From Paenibacillus_AR mesotrionivorans (lineage in GTDB: Bacteria; Bacillota; Bacilli; Paenibacillales; NBRC-103111), in contig NZ_JBJURJ010000005.1 of NCBI RefSeq assembly GCF_046098205.1, positions 1-64,000 of the forward strand: 64,000 nucleotides of DNA, read 5' to 3'. The first letter of the stretch is position 1. Each line of letters opens with the position of its first letter. A model generated the notes under the pieces. The model did no database searches and was not told the DNA's origin. It was given only the letters and a program-made list of their open reading frames with translations. The position numbers and the translations under genes are program-made. Below, piece by piece: positions 9,493-18,891 of this stretch.

Positions 9493-10926
9493 TCAGAAGC
9501 TCAGCGACACACGGTAGAGGCTCTGATCCCATGCGACCTTGCCGCCCCAGCTCTCCACCACATACCGGACCGGCACATACAAGCGGCCGTCCACAATGAC
9601 GGGAGGCGTATCCAGCGCTTCCTTTTTGCCGTCCACCAGAACCTCGGGCCGGTCGGGAGTGAAGGTCAGGGTTTTGCCGTCCTTCACCACAGACAAATTG
9701 CCCGCCTGCTCATTCCACTTGAACTCGGCGCCCAAAGCCTGCAGCAGCGGCCGTATAGGCACCAGGGTCGTATCCTGGCGGATAAAGCCCTGGAACTCAG
9801 GCCGGAACTGTCCGTTTACCTCCAGTTGTGTGCGGGGCTCCGCCAGTCTGCGGACCACCAGCACATTGCTCAGATCGCGTCCGGGTTTCGTCAGCACGGT
9901 TCCTTCAGCATACAGCGCAGAACTGGCGCCGCCGTCCAGATTCATCGCTTCCCGGAGCCCCAGGGCAACCGCCGCCTCCGCTTCCTGTTGCACGGTTACC
10001 CCGTCCATGGTTCCCATCACCAGCCTGCCCTCTGCGTCCACGCCAACAAAGCTTCTGCGGTTTGCCTGGGAAGTAAGCTTCGGATCATCAAAACCATCCC
10101 GCGCAAAATCCACATCCACCGCCCCGGCGGTTACCAGCTTCGGTCCTGCTCCGATGGCGGCCAGCCACTGGCCTGCATCAACGGACTCCCCGCTCACCGC
10201 ATCCTTGGCTACTGTCTCCAGATCCACAGTATCTCCCACCTGAACCCGCGGGAGCAGGTTTCTGCGGTTGTTTTCGCTGTTCCCCGCCAGGAATACATAC
10301 CCGTCTCCGGGTACAGACACCGACGCTTCAGTGATTTGGGTCACCACATTTTCGCGGATCACAATTTTGGTGCTGTTGGGATAGTCGATTACTCTGCCCA
10401 TAGCAGGCGTGTACCAGACCACCTGATCGGTTTGACTGTCCCCGTAATATTTATTGACGCCCCACGGAAAATAGGTAGAGGTCTGTTTGCCTTGGACAAA
10501 GGTAACCCGGATGCCCAGCTCCACATGGCGGATAACAGGAAGCTTGTCCGCCATCCAAATCAGGGACTGGTTGGTTCCGGAATGCACCGTCTCCCCTGAA
10601 GCAACCAGAAGCCCGTTGGGATAACGGACGTCCGCCGCTTTTTCGTAGGCGTTGAAGAAGGTTCCGTTAACGGCTGCAGCCGCATGAGTCCGCTCCACAA
10701 TGGCGGTGAAGGACTCATCATATCCAATGGCGCTGCGGGCTGTAACCGGCTCCAGGGCCAGCATCGGATCGCGCAGATCCACCCGCACCAAATTGACCGG
10801 GATCGTCCTGCCCCGGACCACAACCTGTTCCGTTCCCGCCTGAACCGAAGGGCTGGCGGCATAAGCGGCTTGTCCTGTCGCCAGTAAGCCGGCTGTACAT
10901 AGTAGAATCAGCAGCTTGCGCATCAT
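9493..10926 (-). CDS. Secreted phosphodiester glycosidase with stalk domain
   Basis: 477 residues with a signal peptide (MMRKLLILLCTAGLLATG...AYA). The middle is a phosphodiester glycosidase (NAGPA/DUF2233) domain, with VNGTFFNAY near residue 85 and the hallmark NLDGGASSALY near 330. These enzymes cleave phosphodiester-linked sugars, and bacterial members are linked to exopolysaccharide or cell-wall phosphodiesters; the substrate here is unknown. The C-terminal 90 residues match a copper amine oxidase N-terminal (stalk) domain with two LVPIRPLL/LYVPVRYV-type motifs. That domain is common on Paenibacillus secreted enzymes and may mediate wall attachment. The start at 10926 follows GAGGAGG with five-base spacing. 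Divergent from yhbH. Confidence 0.88.
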   Translation of the reverse strand: MMRKLLILLCTAGLLATGQAAYAASPSVQAGTEQVVVRGRTIPVNLVRVDLRDPMLALEPVTARSAIGYDESFTAIVERTHAAAAVNGTFFNAYEKAADVRYPNGLLVASGETVHSGTNQSLIWMADKLPVIRHVELGIRVTFVQGKQTSTYFPWGVNKYYGDSQTDQVVWYTPAMGRVIDYPNSTKIVIRENVVTQITEASVSVPGDGYVFLAGNSENNRRNLLPRVQVGDTVDLETVAKDAVSGESVDAGQWLAAIGAGPKLVTAGAVDVDFARDGFDDPKLTSQANRRSFVGVDAEGRLVMGTMDGVTVQQEAEAAVALGLREAMNLDGGASSALYAEGTVLTKPGRDLSNVLVVRRLAEPRTQLEVNGQFRPEFQGFIRQDTTLVPIRPLLQALGAEFKWNEQAGNLSVVKDGKTLTFTPDRPEVLVDGKKEALDTPPVIVDGRLYVPVRYVVESWGGKVAWDQSLYRVSLSF

Positions 10927-10987
10927 GTCGTCCTCCTCATTCCATTCTGTCTTGAATGCATTGTCCATTAATCATAACAGGTTTATG

Positions 10988-11004
10988 ACGCATGCACTAT
11001 GCGT
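10988..11004. promoter_or_regulatory. Inverted repeat in the divergent region upstream of yhbH
   Basis: ACGCAT, five bases, ATGCGT, followed on the plus strand by TTTTGTT. It lies 60-75 bases from the secreted glycosidase start and about 100 bases before yhbH. It could be an operator or a weak terminator; the sequence alone does not decide. Confidence 0.35.
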
Positions 11005-11106
11005 TTTGTTCCACTGGAAAAATGAAGAAAAGCCCGCGAACATACCTCCCGCCGCGCTGAATATACTTAACCATAACAAGCTGCGAAGAAAAGGGAGGAA
11101 TTCGAA

Positions 11107-12255
<1,149 letters not shown>

Positions 12256-12283
12256 AGCACATACCATTAAGCTTTCCCTCCCG

Positions 12284-12306
12284 CCCGGCGATCCTGCCGG
12301 GTTTTT
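12284..12306 (+). terminator. Intrinsic terminator after yhbH
   Basis: CCCGGC/GCCGGG stem with a six-base loop followed by TTTTT, 28 bases after the yhbH stop. Confidence 0.85.
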
Positions 12307-12328
12307 GTCATGCCCTTTGGGAATTCTG

Positions 12329-12357
12329 TTGAAAAAAGGAAGGTAAAGTTTTACAAT
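12329..12357 (+). promoter_or_regulatory. SigA-type promoter of the mop gene
   Basis: TTGAAA, a 17-base spacer, then TACAAT. The transcription start would be near 12364, giving a leader of about 120 bases before mop, which is unusually long for a 68-residue protein. Confidence 0.65.
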
Positions 12358-12363
12358 GGCGCT

Positions 12364-12483
12364 ATACTTCCCGGTCCGGCACCTTGGAATCCTCCGCAGG
12401 CTATTGCGGACAAGCTGCGTATGGCAGCACTGGGCCGTGTTGCAAACACGCCCTAGCTCATTTGGAGAAGGGAGGGAAAAACC
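12364..12483 (+). ncRNA. Structured 5' leader of mop with three hairpins
   Basis: Three consecutive stem-loops: TCCGCA/TGCGGA at 12393-12410, GCTGC/GCAGC at 12414-12428, and CGTGTT/AACACG at 12436-12450, the last extended by GGG/CCC after a bulge. The ribosome binding site GGGAGG follows. The arrangement suggests a metal or cofactor-responsive leader, but no known riboswitch class could be recognised with confidence. Confidence 0.4.
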
Positions 12484-12690
12484 ATGAAGATCAGCGCACG
12501 CAATCAGCTGCCCGGTACGGTTGTGGAAATCAGCGAGGGACAGGTCAATGCCAAGGTTGTGGTAGACATCGGCGGCGGCCATACCATCACCTCCATCATC
12601 TCTGTCGAATCCTTGAAGGAGCTGGAGCTTACAGTTGGCTCCGCCGTTACCACCGTCATCAAGTCCTCCTCCGTTATGCTGATGGCATAA
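12484..12690 (+). CDS. Molbindin-type molybdate-binding protein (single Mop/TOBE domain)
   Basis: 68 residues, exactly one Mop domain. The ISARNQLPGTVVEI opening, the central VNAKVVVDIGGGHTITSIIS and the terminal VIKSSSVMLM are typical of molbindins, which form hexamers that bind molybdate or tungstate oxyanions in the cytoplasm for storage or homeostasis. It sits just before modA and modB on the same strand, but a strong terminator separates them, so it is probably regulated on its own by its long structured leader. Confidence 0.88.
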   Translation: MKISARNQLPGTVVEISEGQVNAKVVVDIGGGHTITSIISVESLKELELTVGSAVTTVIKSSSVMLMA

Positions 12691-12730
12691 GAGCCACTCA
12701 TGCTGCGGTTACCGCCGCACCAACCCGCAA

Positions 12731-12764
12731 AAGCCCCCTTCCTGATCCAGGTCAAGGGGGTTTT
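12731..12764 (+). terminator. Terminator between mop and modA
   Basis: CCCCCTT/AAGGGGG stem flanked by A4 and T4, strong enough to work in both directions. Confidence 0.85.
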
Positions 12765-12794
12765 GTGTTGTGCGAGATATGTGCTGTGCAGATA

Positions 12795-12831
12795 TGTTAT
12801 CAAATATAACAAATTATAATTAAATATAACA
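12795..12831. promoter_or_regulatory. Candidate operator upstream of modA
   Basis: TGTTAT, five bases, ATAACA forms an inverted repeat at 12795-12811, and AAATATAACA recurs exactly 20 bp later (12802 and 12822), two helical turns apart. ModE-type sites are also AT-rich palindromes with ATATAAC-like halves, so a molybdate-responsive regulator is plausible but unproven. A TTTACA/TAATAT pair downstream (about 12861-12890) could be the promoter. Confidence 0.4.
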
Positions 12832-12926
12832 CGATCATATAATGTTCACGATTTCATTATTTACATGTCATCATTAGCTATAGTAATATGTGTAATCATA
12901 TATAGATAACCACGGGAGGGAAAATC

Positions 12927-13802
12927 ATGCTGATGAATGGAAAATGGACCAAACTCACCATGGCCTGCGCCTTGGCGCTTGCCGCCTTTACCGGATTGGC
13001 GGGCTGCGGAGAAAAGGACGAGCCTGCCGGAGCCGCCGCCGCTGCAAGCCCATCGGCCGTATCTGCCGCTGCAAGCCTGTCCCCTTCACCCACCAAAACC
13101 CCGGAGCCGGTGGAGCTGATCATTTCCGCCGCAGCCAGCTTGACCGAAAGCCTGAATGAGATCAAAACCCTTTACGCCCAAAAGGCACCTCATGTGAAGC
13201 TTACCTTCAACTATGGCGCATCCGGCACCCTCCAGCAGCAAATCGAACAAGGCGCTCCCGCCGACCTTTTCCTCTCCGCCGGCAAAAAACAAATGGATGC
13301 GCTGGTATCCAAGCAGCTCATTGATTCCGCCACCGCCAAGAATCTGCTGTTGAACGATCTGGTGCTGGTTGTGTCCGCCGACAGCAAGCTATCCATCACC
13401 AAAGTGGAGGACCTGGCCAAGGATGAGGTGAAGAAGCTTGCGGTGGGTACACCCGAATCGGTTCCGGCGGGCAGCTACGCCAAGGAAACCTTGACCTATT
13501 ACAAGCTGTGGGAAACCCTCCAGCCGAAGATCGTACTGACGAAGGATGTCAAGCAGGTGCTCTCCTATGTGGAGACCGGCAACACCGAAGCCGGCTTCGT
13601 CTACAAAACCGACGCCTCCTCCTCCAAGAATGCCAAAATCATTCTGACTGCCGATCCGGCCAGCCACGCAGCCATCGAATATCCCATCGGCGTAGTGAAG
13701 GCTACCAAACAGCCTGCGGCAGCCAAGGAATTCTACAACTACCTGCAAACTAAAGAAGCGCTGGACGTATTTGTCAAATACGGCTTCACGCTTCCTAAAT
13801 AA
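12927..13802 (+). CDS. modA: Molybdate ABC transporter substrate-binding lipoprotein
   Basis: 291 residues. A lipoprotein signal ends in LAGC near residue 27, followed by an Ala/Ser/Pro-rich tether up to about 55, then a ModA-type periplasmic binding fold. Family motifs include ISAAASLTESLNEI, FNYGASGTLQQQIEQGAPADLFLSAG and PAGSYAKETL, whose Ser and Ala backbone groups bind the oxyanion. It is expected to be anchored on the outer face of the membrane and feed ModB. GGGAGGG lies six bases before the ATG. It overlaps the modB start by one base. Confidence 0.93.
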   Translation: MLMNGKWTKLTMACALALAAFTGLAGCGEKDEPAGAAAAASPSAVSAAASLSPSPTKTPEPVELIISAAASLTESLNEIKTLYAQKAPHVKLTFNYGASGTLQQQIEQGAPADLFLSAGKKQMDALVSKQLIDSATAKNLLLNDLVLVVSADSKLSITKVEDLAKDEVKKLAVGTPESVPAGSYAKETLTYYKLWETLQPKIVLTKDVKQVLSYVETGNTEAGFVYKTDASSSKNAKIILTADPASHAAIEYPIGVVKATKQPAAAKEFYNYLQTKEALDVFVKYGFTLPK

Positions 13803-14485
13803 TGCCTATGGGAGACCTGCTCACGAAACCGGAATTTCTCAATCCGCTGCTTTTGTCACTTAAGGTTTCGCTGATCTCCAGCGTCATTGTTTTTCTGATC
13901 GGAATTGGGATTGCCTGGGTTATGACCACCAAGCGGGTCAAGGGTAAAACGCTGCTGGAAACCATTTTTCTTCTGCCTATGGTGCTGCCTCCTACCGTAA
14001 TCGGCTTTATCCTGCTGGTGCTGGTCGGGAGAAAAACCTGGTTCGGCAGACTGGTGGAGCGGATATTCGACCATTCCTTCATCTTCAGCTGGTGGGCTGC
14101 GGTGGCCGCTGCCGTGGTGGTTTCCTTCCCGCTGGTGTACCAATCCCTGAAGGCAGGCTTCCAGTCCATTGAACGGGAGCTTCAGGACTCGGCCCGATCC
14201 ATGGGGGCCAATGAATGGCAGGTCCTGCTGCATATTACCATGCCCTTAGCCTGGAGAGCCTTGGTAACAGGATATGTGTTGGGTTTTGCCCGGGGATTAG
14301 GCGAATTCGGCGCCACCTTGATGGTGGCAGGCAATATTCCCGGCCGCACCCAAACCATCCCCACCGGCATTTATTTTGCCGTGGATTCAGGGAACACCTC
14401 CCTCGCCTGGCTGTTGAGCGGTGCCACCATCGCCATTTCCTTCATTATGCTGTTGTTCACCGGCAAGCTGAAGGGCACCTCCTGA
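13802..14485 (+). CDS. modB: Molybdate ABC transporter permease
   Basis: 227 residues with about five membrane segments and the permease EAA-like loop (SARSMGANEWQVLLHITMPLAWRALVTGYVLGFARGLGEFGA) at about 130-170, the contact for the ATPase. VLPPTVIGFILLVLVGR is a ModB signature. The ATG overlaps the modA stop (TAATG) and lacks its own clear ribosome binding site, implying translational coupling; a second ATG at 13808 is possible. No modC ATPase follows: the next genes are germination genes after a terminator. Confidence 0.92.
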   Translation: MPMGDLLTKPEFLNPLLLSLKVSLISSVIVFLIGIGIAWVMTTKRVKGKTLLETIFLLPMVLPPTVIGFILLVLVGRKTWFGRLVERIFDHSFIFSWWAAVAAAVVVSFPLVYQSLKAGFQSIERELQDSARSMGANEWQVLLHITMPLAWRALVTGYVLGFARGLGEFGATLMVAGNIPGRTQTIPTGIYFAVDSGNTSLAWLLSGATIAISFIMLLFTGKLKGTS

Positions 14486-14511
14486 ATCAACGGGAACCCG
14501 CATATTCATAG

Positions 14512-14556
14512 AGCCCGAGTCTACTGTCCCAAGCGGCAGTTGGCCCGGGCTTCTTT
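14512..14556 (+). terminator. Terminator after modB
   Basis: AGCCCG/CGGGCT outer stem with an inner ACTG/CAGT pairing, followed by TTCTTTGTGT. Confidence 0.75.
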
Positions 14557-14692
14557 GTGTGGACGCATAAAACAGGACCAAACATCGAATCCTACATGAA
14601 AGAGCTATGTATATTCTGGAAGGACTGCCTATTTACTGCGATCCGCCCAAGTCTTACAGGGCTGTGCCCCACCCGGAAGGAGGAAGGCAAGC

Positions 14693-16300
14693 ATGAACGT
14701 TCTGAACGGAAAACCGGCGAAAAAACGCAAGCATAAACATGCCCCCCGAACGGAGCCCAAAAAGCCCCCTCAACCGCTGACGGAAAGCCTTGATCAAAAC
14801 CTGTCCCTCATCCATGGCGAATTGGTAGAGAATGTAGATGTCACCTTCCGCTATATGACCAATGAAGTGCGTATGGCGGTTATTCTGGTCGAAGGCATTG
14901 TGGATGCCGGCAAAATTGACAGGGACCTGCTGCAAACTCTGGTTAAGCCCGGTTTTGGCCAACGGGATAACCTGTCGGGATTAACCGGCGACGCCCTTCT
15001 GACTGCCGCAGCGGATGCGGTGCCCCTGGGTATGGTGAAGACTGTAAACACTGTCGAGGCCATTTTCTCAGGCCTGTTCGGGGGTTCGGCCATTGTCCTG
15101 ATTGAGGGCTGCAGCCAGGCGCTGGCGGTTAACGTATCCGGCGGTGAGCAGCGCGCGGTGGAGGAGACCACCACCCAAACCGTCATCCGGGGTCCGAAGG
15201 AAGGCTTCAACGAAAACCTGCGCACCAATCTTTCTCTGGTACGCAGACGGATTAAATCCCCCAAGCTGGCGTCCAAGATGCTCCTGATGGGGGAGGTCAC
15301 CCAAACTGAGGTGGCTATGATCTATTTGGACGGCATCGCGCGGCAGGAAATTGTAGATGAGGTATACAAACGCCTTTCGCAAATTGAAACCGATGCAATT
15401 CTGGACTCCGGCTATATCGAAGAATTTATTCAGGATTCCAGCTACAGCCCTTTTCCCACGTTAATCAATACCGAACGGCCTGATGTTGTGGTAGGCGCCT
15501 TATTGGAGGGGAAGGTAGCCGTAATGGTGGACGGCACACCCTTTGTTTTGATTGCGCCGGCGTTGTTCACCCGCTACTTCCAATCCAGCGAAGATTATTA
15601 CCAGCGGGCGGATATCTCCAGCTTTCTGCGGATCATCCGGTTTGTGGCATTTTTTCTGTCGATGCTTCTCCCCGCCTTGTACATTTCCATTACCACCTTC
15701 CATCAGGAGATGCTCCCTACTCCCCTTCTGATCAGCCTGGCTGCCCAACGGGAGGGAGTGCCGTTTCCGGCTTTTATTGAAGCGATATTGATGGAGCTTA
15801 CCTTCGAGGTGCTGCGGGAGGCGGGGGTACGGATGCCGCGGGCCATCGGACCCGCTATCTCCATTGTAGGCGCCTTGGTGCTGGGGCAAGCGGCGGTTCA
15901 GGCCGGATTGGTATCGGCGGCTATGGTCATCGTGGTATCCTTCACCGCCATATCCAACTTCGTCGTGCCGTACATCAGCATGTCCATCTCTGCCCGGCTG
16001 ATCCGTTTCGCCATGATGATCCTGGGTGGCTCCTTCGGGCTGTTCGGGATTATGTCCGGAATGATGCTGGTCCTGATTCATTTGGAGAGTCTGCGCTCCT
16101 TCGGAGTGCCGTACATGACCCCCTTCTCTCCCCTCCGGCTGTCGGAGCTCAAGGATGTGCTGATCCGCGCTCCCCAGTGGGCCATGATTCACCGTCCCAG
16201 CACCAGCAATCCCGCCAATACCAAGCGGCAGTCCAAAGGCCAGCAGCCTTTACCCCCTCAGCAGCCGGAGGGAGGCGGGCAGGAAGGAGACGGATCATGA
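14693..16300 (+). CDS. Spore germination receptor A subunit (GerA family)
   Basis: 535 residues. A hydrophilic N-terminal domain of about 300 residues (SLDQNLSLIHGELVENVDVTFRYM) is followed by a cluster of about five membrane helices from FLRIIRFVAFFLSMLLPALYIS on, and a Pro/Gln-rich cytoplasmic tail. This is the GerAA/GerKA layout. A subunits sit in the spore inner membrane and, with B and C, sense nutrient germinants; recent work on the family points to the A subunit as an ion channel. AAGGAGG precedes the ATG. It is first in a four-gene operon, and its stop overlaps the next start (ATGA). Forespore expression is expected but no SigG promoter could be fixed. Confidence 0.92.
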   Translation: MNVLNGKPAKKRKHKHAPRTEPKKPPQPLTESLDQNLSLIHGELVENVDVTFRYMTNEVRMAVILVEGIVDAGKIDRDLLQTLVKPGFGQRDNLSGLTGDALLTAAADAVPLGMVKTVNTVEAIFSGLFGGSAIVLIEGCSQALAVNVSGGEQRAVEETTTQTVIRGPKEGFNENLRTNLSLVRRRIKSPKLASKMLLMGEVTQTEVAMIYLDGIARQEIVDEVYKRLSQIETDAILDSGYIEEFIQDSSYSPFPTLINTERPDVVVGALLEGKVAVMVDGTPFVLIAPALFTRYFQSSEDYYQRADISSFLRIIRFVAFFLSMLLPALYISITTFHQEMLPTPLLISLAAQREGVPFPAFIEAILMELTFEVLREAGVRMPRAIGPAISIVGALVLGQAAVQAGLVSAAMVIVVSFTAISNFVVPYISMSISARLIRFAMMILGGSFGLFGIMSGMMLVLIHLESLRSFGVPYMTPFSPLRLSELKDVLIRAPQWAMIHRPSTSNPANTKRQSKGQQPLPPQQPEGGGQEGDGS

Positions 16301-17397
16301 AGGAGCATATTTCGGTCTGGCAGTTAGGGGCTTTGATTTATGCCACCATCATTCCCACCGCCATTCTGGTTGTGCCGAGTGTGGTGATGGCCCATTCCAA
16401 GCAGGACGCCTGGATTTCCATTGCCGGAGCAACCGTTCTGGGAGTGGGGATTGCCTGGCTGACCGGCGCCCTTGCCATGCGGGTTCCCCAGTCATCTTCC
16501 TTTTTGGGCTGGATCTCCCAGAGGTTAGGCAAGTGGATTGCCATTGTAGTGGGCCTGCTGCTGACCCTGTACTACATCTCCATCTCCTCGATCATTCTGC
16601 AGGAGTTTACGAATATCCTGTCCGATCAGATTCTGTTCGAAACACCGGATTGGGTCATTATGTTCATCATCATGTGCGTTTGCAGCTATGCCGTTTATGG
16701 AGGAGTTGAGGTTATCGCCCGGGTTAACGGGGTGGTCACCACCGTCAGCATTATCACGTATTGCATAAGCCTGCTTCTGTTCATAAACCTGATTGAACCG
16801 AGCCAGCTGCTGCCGGTGATGAACACCCCTTTTCCCCATATCGCATACGGCGGCCTTCTGCCGTTGGGATGGCTGTCGGAAACAGCTCTTGTTCTGCTGC
16901 TTGGCCCGTTTTTGCAGTCCAAAAAAGGAATTGCCAAAGCAGCCATGGGCGGCACCGTAGCCGCCGGCTTTCACCTGACCATCACCGTAGCCCTGTGTCT
17001 GATTCTGTTCGGTCCGATCATGCCGCAGCAATTCCGCTACCCCACCTTCAGCATGATCGAAATCATCAAGCTGGGCACAACGCTGGAGCGTCTGGATATT
17101 TTGTTCGTATCCTTCTGGGTATGCACCATTTATATCAAAATGACGCTGTTCCTGTTCGGCGCTTTTCACTGTCTGACGGAAACCTTCCGCATCAAACCGT
17201 CCAAATCCGTGCTGCTGGGGTTGAATCTTGTGATTATGGCGACAGCCTTTGTGTCCTACCACGATGAAACCGTATTCGATAACCAGATGCAGCATATTAC
17301 CCCGTACGAGCTGCTTGGGATGAATCTGGTTCTGCCGGCCCTGCTGGCTGTGGCCCTTTTCATCCGCAAAAAAGTCCCCCGGAAAAGGAGGTCTTAA
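16297..17397 (+). CDS. Spore germination receptor B subunit (GerB, amino-acid permease-like)
   Basis: 366 residues and about ten hydrophobic helices. It opens with MKEHISVWQLGALIYATIIPTAILVVPS, typical of GerAB/GerKB proteins of the APC-type fold, which hold the germinant-binding pocket. A longer frame opens at 16177 inside the A gene, but the ATG at 16297 overlaps the A stop as ATGA, has GGAAGGAGA upstream and gives the usual family length. The order A-B-C differs from the A-C-B order of Bacillus subtilis gerK. Confidence 0.92.
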   Translation: MKEHISVWQLGALIYATIIPTAILVVPSVVMAHSKQDAWISIAGATVLGVGIAWLTGALAMRVPQSSSFLGWISQRLGKWIAIVVGLLLTLYYISISSIILQEFTNILSDQILFETPDWVIMFIIMCVCSYAVYGGVEVIARVNGVVTTVSIITYCISLLLFINLIEPSQLLPVMNTPFPHIAYGGLLPLGWLSETALVLLLGPFLQSKKGIAKAAMGGTVAAGFHLTITVALCLILFGPIMPQQFRYPTFSMIEIIKLGTTLERLDILFVSFWVCTIYIKMTLFLFGAFHCLTETFRIKPSKSVLLGLNLVIMATAFVSYHDETVFDNQMQHITPYELLGMNLVLPALLAVALFIRKKVPRKRRS

Positions 17398-17399
17398 AG

Positions 17400-18629
17400 A
17401 TGGGGCGTTCCCGCCGGTTGGTGATCCTGTTGACACTTTCGTCTATTGTCCTTGGAGGATGCTGGGACCGCACGGAATTGAACGAGCTCTCCATTACCTC
17501 AGCGGCCGCCTTGGATATAGCCAAAAACGGGCAGTGGGTGCTGTCCTTCCAGGTGATCCTTCCCTCCTCCATCTCCGCGGCAGCGGGGACTTCAGGCGGA
17601 CCCAGCGGCCAGGTGCCGGTTGTGGTGTATTCCACCGAAGGGGATACCATCAAGGGCGCCGTGTCCGAAAGCTATATGGAGGCGCCGCGGAAGCTGTATT
17701 TTGGCCATAACAGCATTCTGGTTATCGGGGAGGAGGCTGCCAAAAAAGGCTTCAGCCAAATGGTCGACCTGTACCTGCGCAATTCGGATTCCCGGGAGAC
17801 GGTGAGCATTCTCATCGCGTCCGGAGACGGCCGGTCCATCCTGGAGCAGCTGCTTAGCTCGGAGCCGATTCCGGGCATCGGTCTGGAGCGTATCCTGGAG
17901 AAGCAGGAGCGGTACCTGTCCAAAATCCCCAATGTGCGGATGTATGACTTAATTAAGAAGATGCTGAGTCCGTCCCACAGCACTCTGGTTCCGGAGGTTA
18001 TTATTTCCGGTTCCAAGGAGGTTACAGGTATTGACCAGCTGAAGCAAACCACCGTCCCCTCCAAGCTGCGTCTGGGAAGGGCCGCCATCATCAAGGAAAC
18101 CAAGCTGGTGGGATGGATGAGTGATGAAGAAGCGCTTGGCGCTTCCTTCTTAAGCGACCAGGTCCGGGCCTCCACGATTCCCTTCGCCTCCGATCCGGAC
18201 AAGGAAGATGCCAAAGATTCCACCTTCATGGTAACCAGCTCCAAAACCAGGATTAAAGTCCAGGAGGCAGACGGCAAATTCAATGTGAACGTCAAGATCG
18301 AGATAGAAGGATGGCTGAATGAAACCGGAAGCTCCACGAATCTCCTCAAGCCGGAAACCATCCGAAAGATGGAGGAAAGCGTCCAAAACGAGGTAGTCGG
18401 CATGTGCAAACGGGCATGGGCCGCCTCAAAAAAAGCCAATGCCGATGTGGCAGGCATCTCGGAGTGGATTCACCGGAGATATCCGAAGCAATGGAAGCAG
18501 ATGGAGCAGGACCAGGAGGATGTGTTCAAAAAAGTCAATCTGCAGGTTAACGCTGAAGTGAAAATGAAAAAGGTCGGGCTCAGCAACAAGGGGTACAATA
18601 AACTTTCGAAGAAGGAACAGGAGCAATGA
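17400..18629 (+). CDS. Spore germination receptor C subunit lipoprotein
   Basis: 409 residues. A lipoprotein signal with LGGC near residue 21 is followed by WDRTELNELSITSAAALDI, the diagnostic Ger(x)C opening. C subunits are lipidated on the outer face of the spore inner membrane and have three domains; the length matches. AGGAGG overlaps the end of the B gene, and the TAA of B lies three bases before the ATG. The stop overlaps the next start as ATGA. Confidence 0.93.
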   Translation: MGRSRRLVILLTLSSIVLGGCWDRTELNELSITSAAALDIAKNGQWVLSFQVILPSSISAAAGTSGGPSGQVPVVVYSTEGDTIKGAVSESYMEAPRKLYFGHNSILVIGEEAAKKGFSQMVDLYLRNSDSRETVSILIASGDGRSILEQLLSSEPIPGIGLERILEKQERYLSKIPNVRMYDLIKKMLSPSHSTLVPEVIISGSKEVTGIDQLKQTTVPSKLRLGRAAIIKETKLVGWMSDEEALGASFLSDQVRASTIPFASDPDKEDAKDSTFMVTSSKTRIKVQEADGKFNVNVKIEIEGWLNETGSSTNLLKPETIRKMEESVQNEVVGMCKRAWAASKKANADVAGISEWIHRRYPKQWKQMEQDQEDVFKKVNLQVNAEVKMKKVGLSNKGYNKLSKKEQEQ

Positions 18630-18880
18630 ACGGAATTCTTGCGGCTTTCGTTATTCTGTTGGTGTCCGGGCTGGTGATGTACCTAGGCTTCAAGATGTCC
18701 GGTAAAAATAACAAAAAAGGCAAGCTGGTGTATGCTTGCCTTGTGGTATGGGCTGCTTATATGGCATTTGCCAAGCAGTTCGATCTGGACCCGCTGAATA
18801 CCGTCACTCTGCGCACCGTGGTCCTGTCTCCAATCAGTAAATTTGTGGAGCAGTATATCTTCGGGATGACAAACGAATAA
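18626..18880 (+). CDS. Small two-helix membrane protein, germinant receptor D-type subunit
   Basis: 84 residues with two predicted helices (ILAAFVILLVSGLVMYLGF and LVYACLVVWAAYMAFA) and a short tail. D subunits of 70-90 residues with two helices are known beside some gerA-type operons in Bacillus and modulate receptor output. Position as fourth gene, the ATGA overlap with C, and topology all fit, but sequence similarity could not be checked. It ends only 11 bases before the convergent recQ stop, with no obvious terminator between. Confidence 0.75.
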   Translation: MNGILAAFVILLVSGLVMYLGFKMSGKNNKKGKLVYACLVVWAAYMAFAKQFDLDPLNTVTLRTVVLSPISKFVEQYIFGMTNE

Positions 18881-18891
18881 CGGGTATGCGG

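Noticed and set aside
12364..12483. Definite molybdenum-cofactor riboswitch
   Set aside because: Context and length fit, but the conserved core of the known Moco motif could not be recognised by eye; left as an unclassified structured leader.
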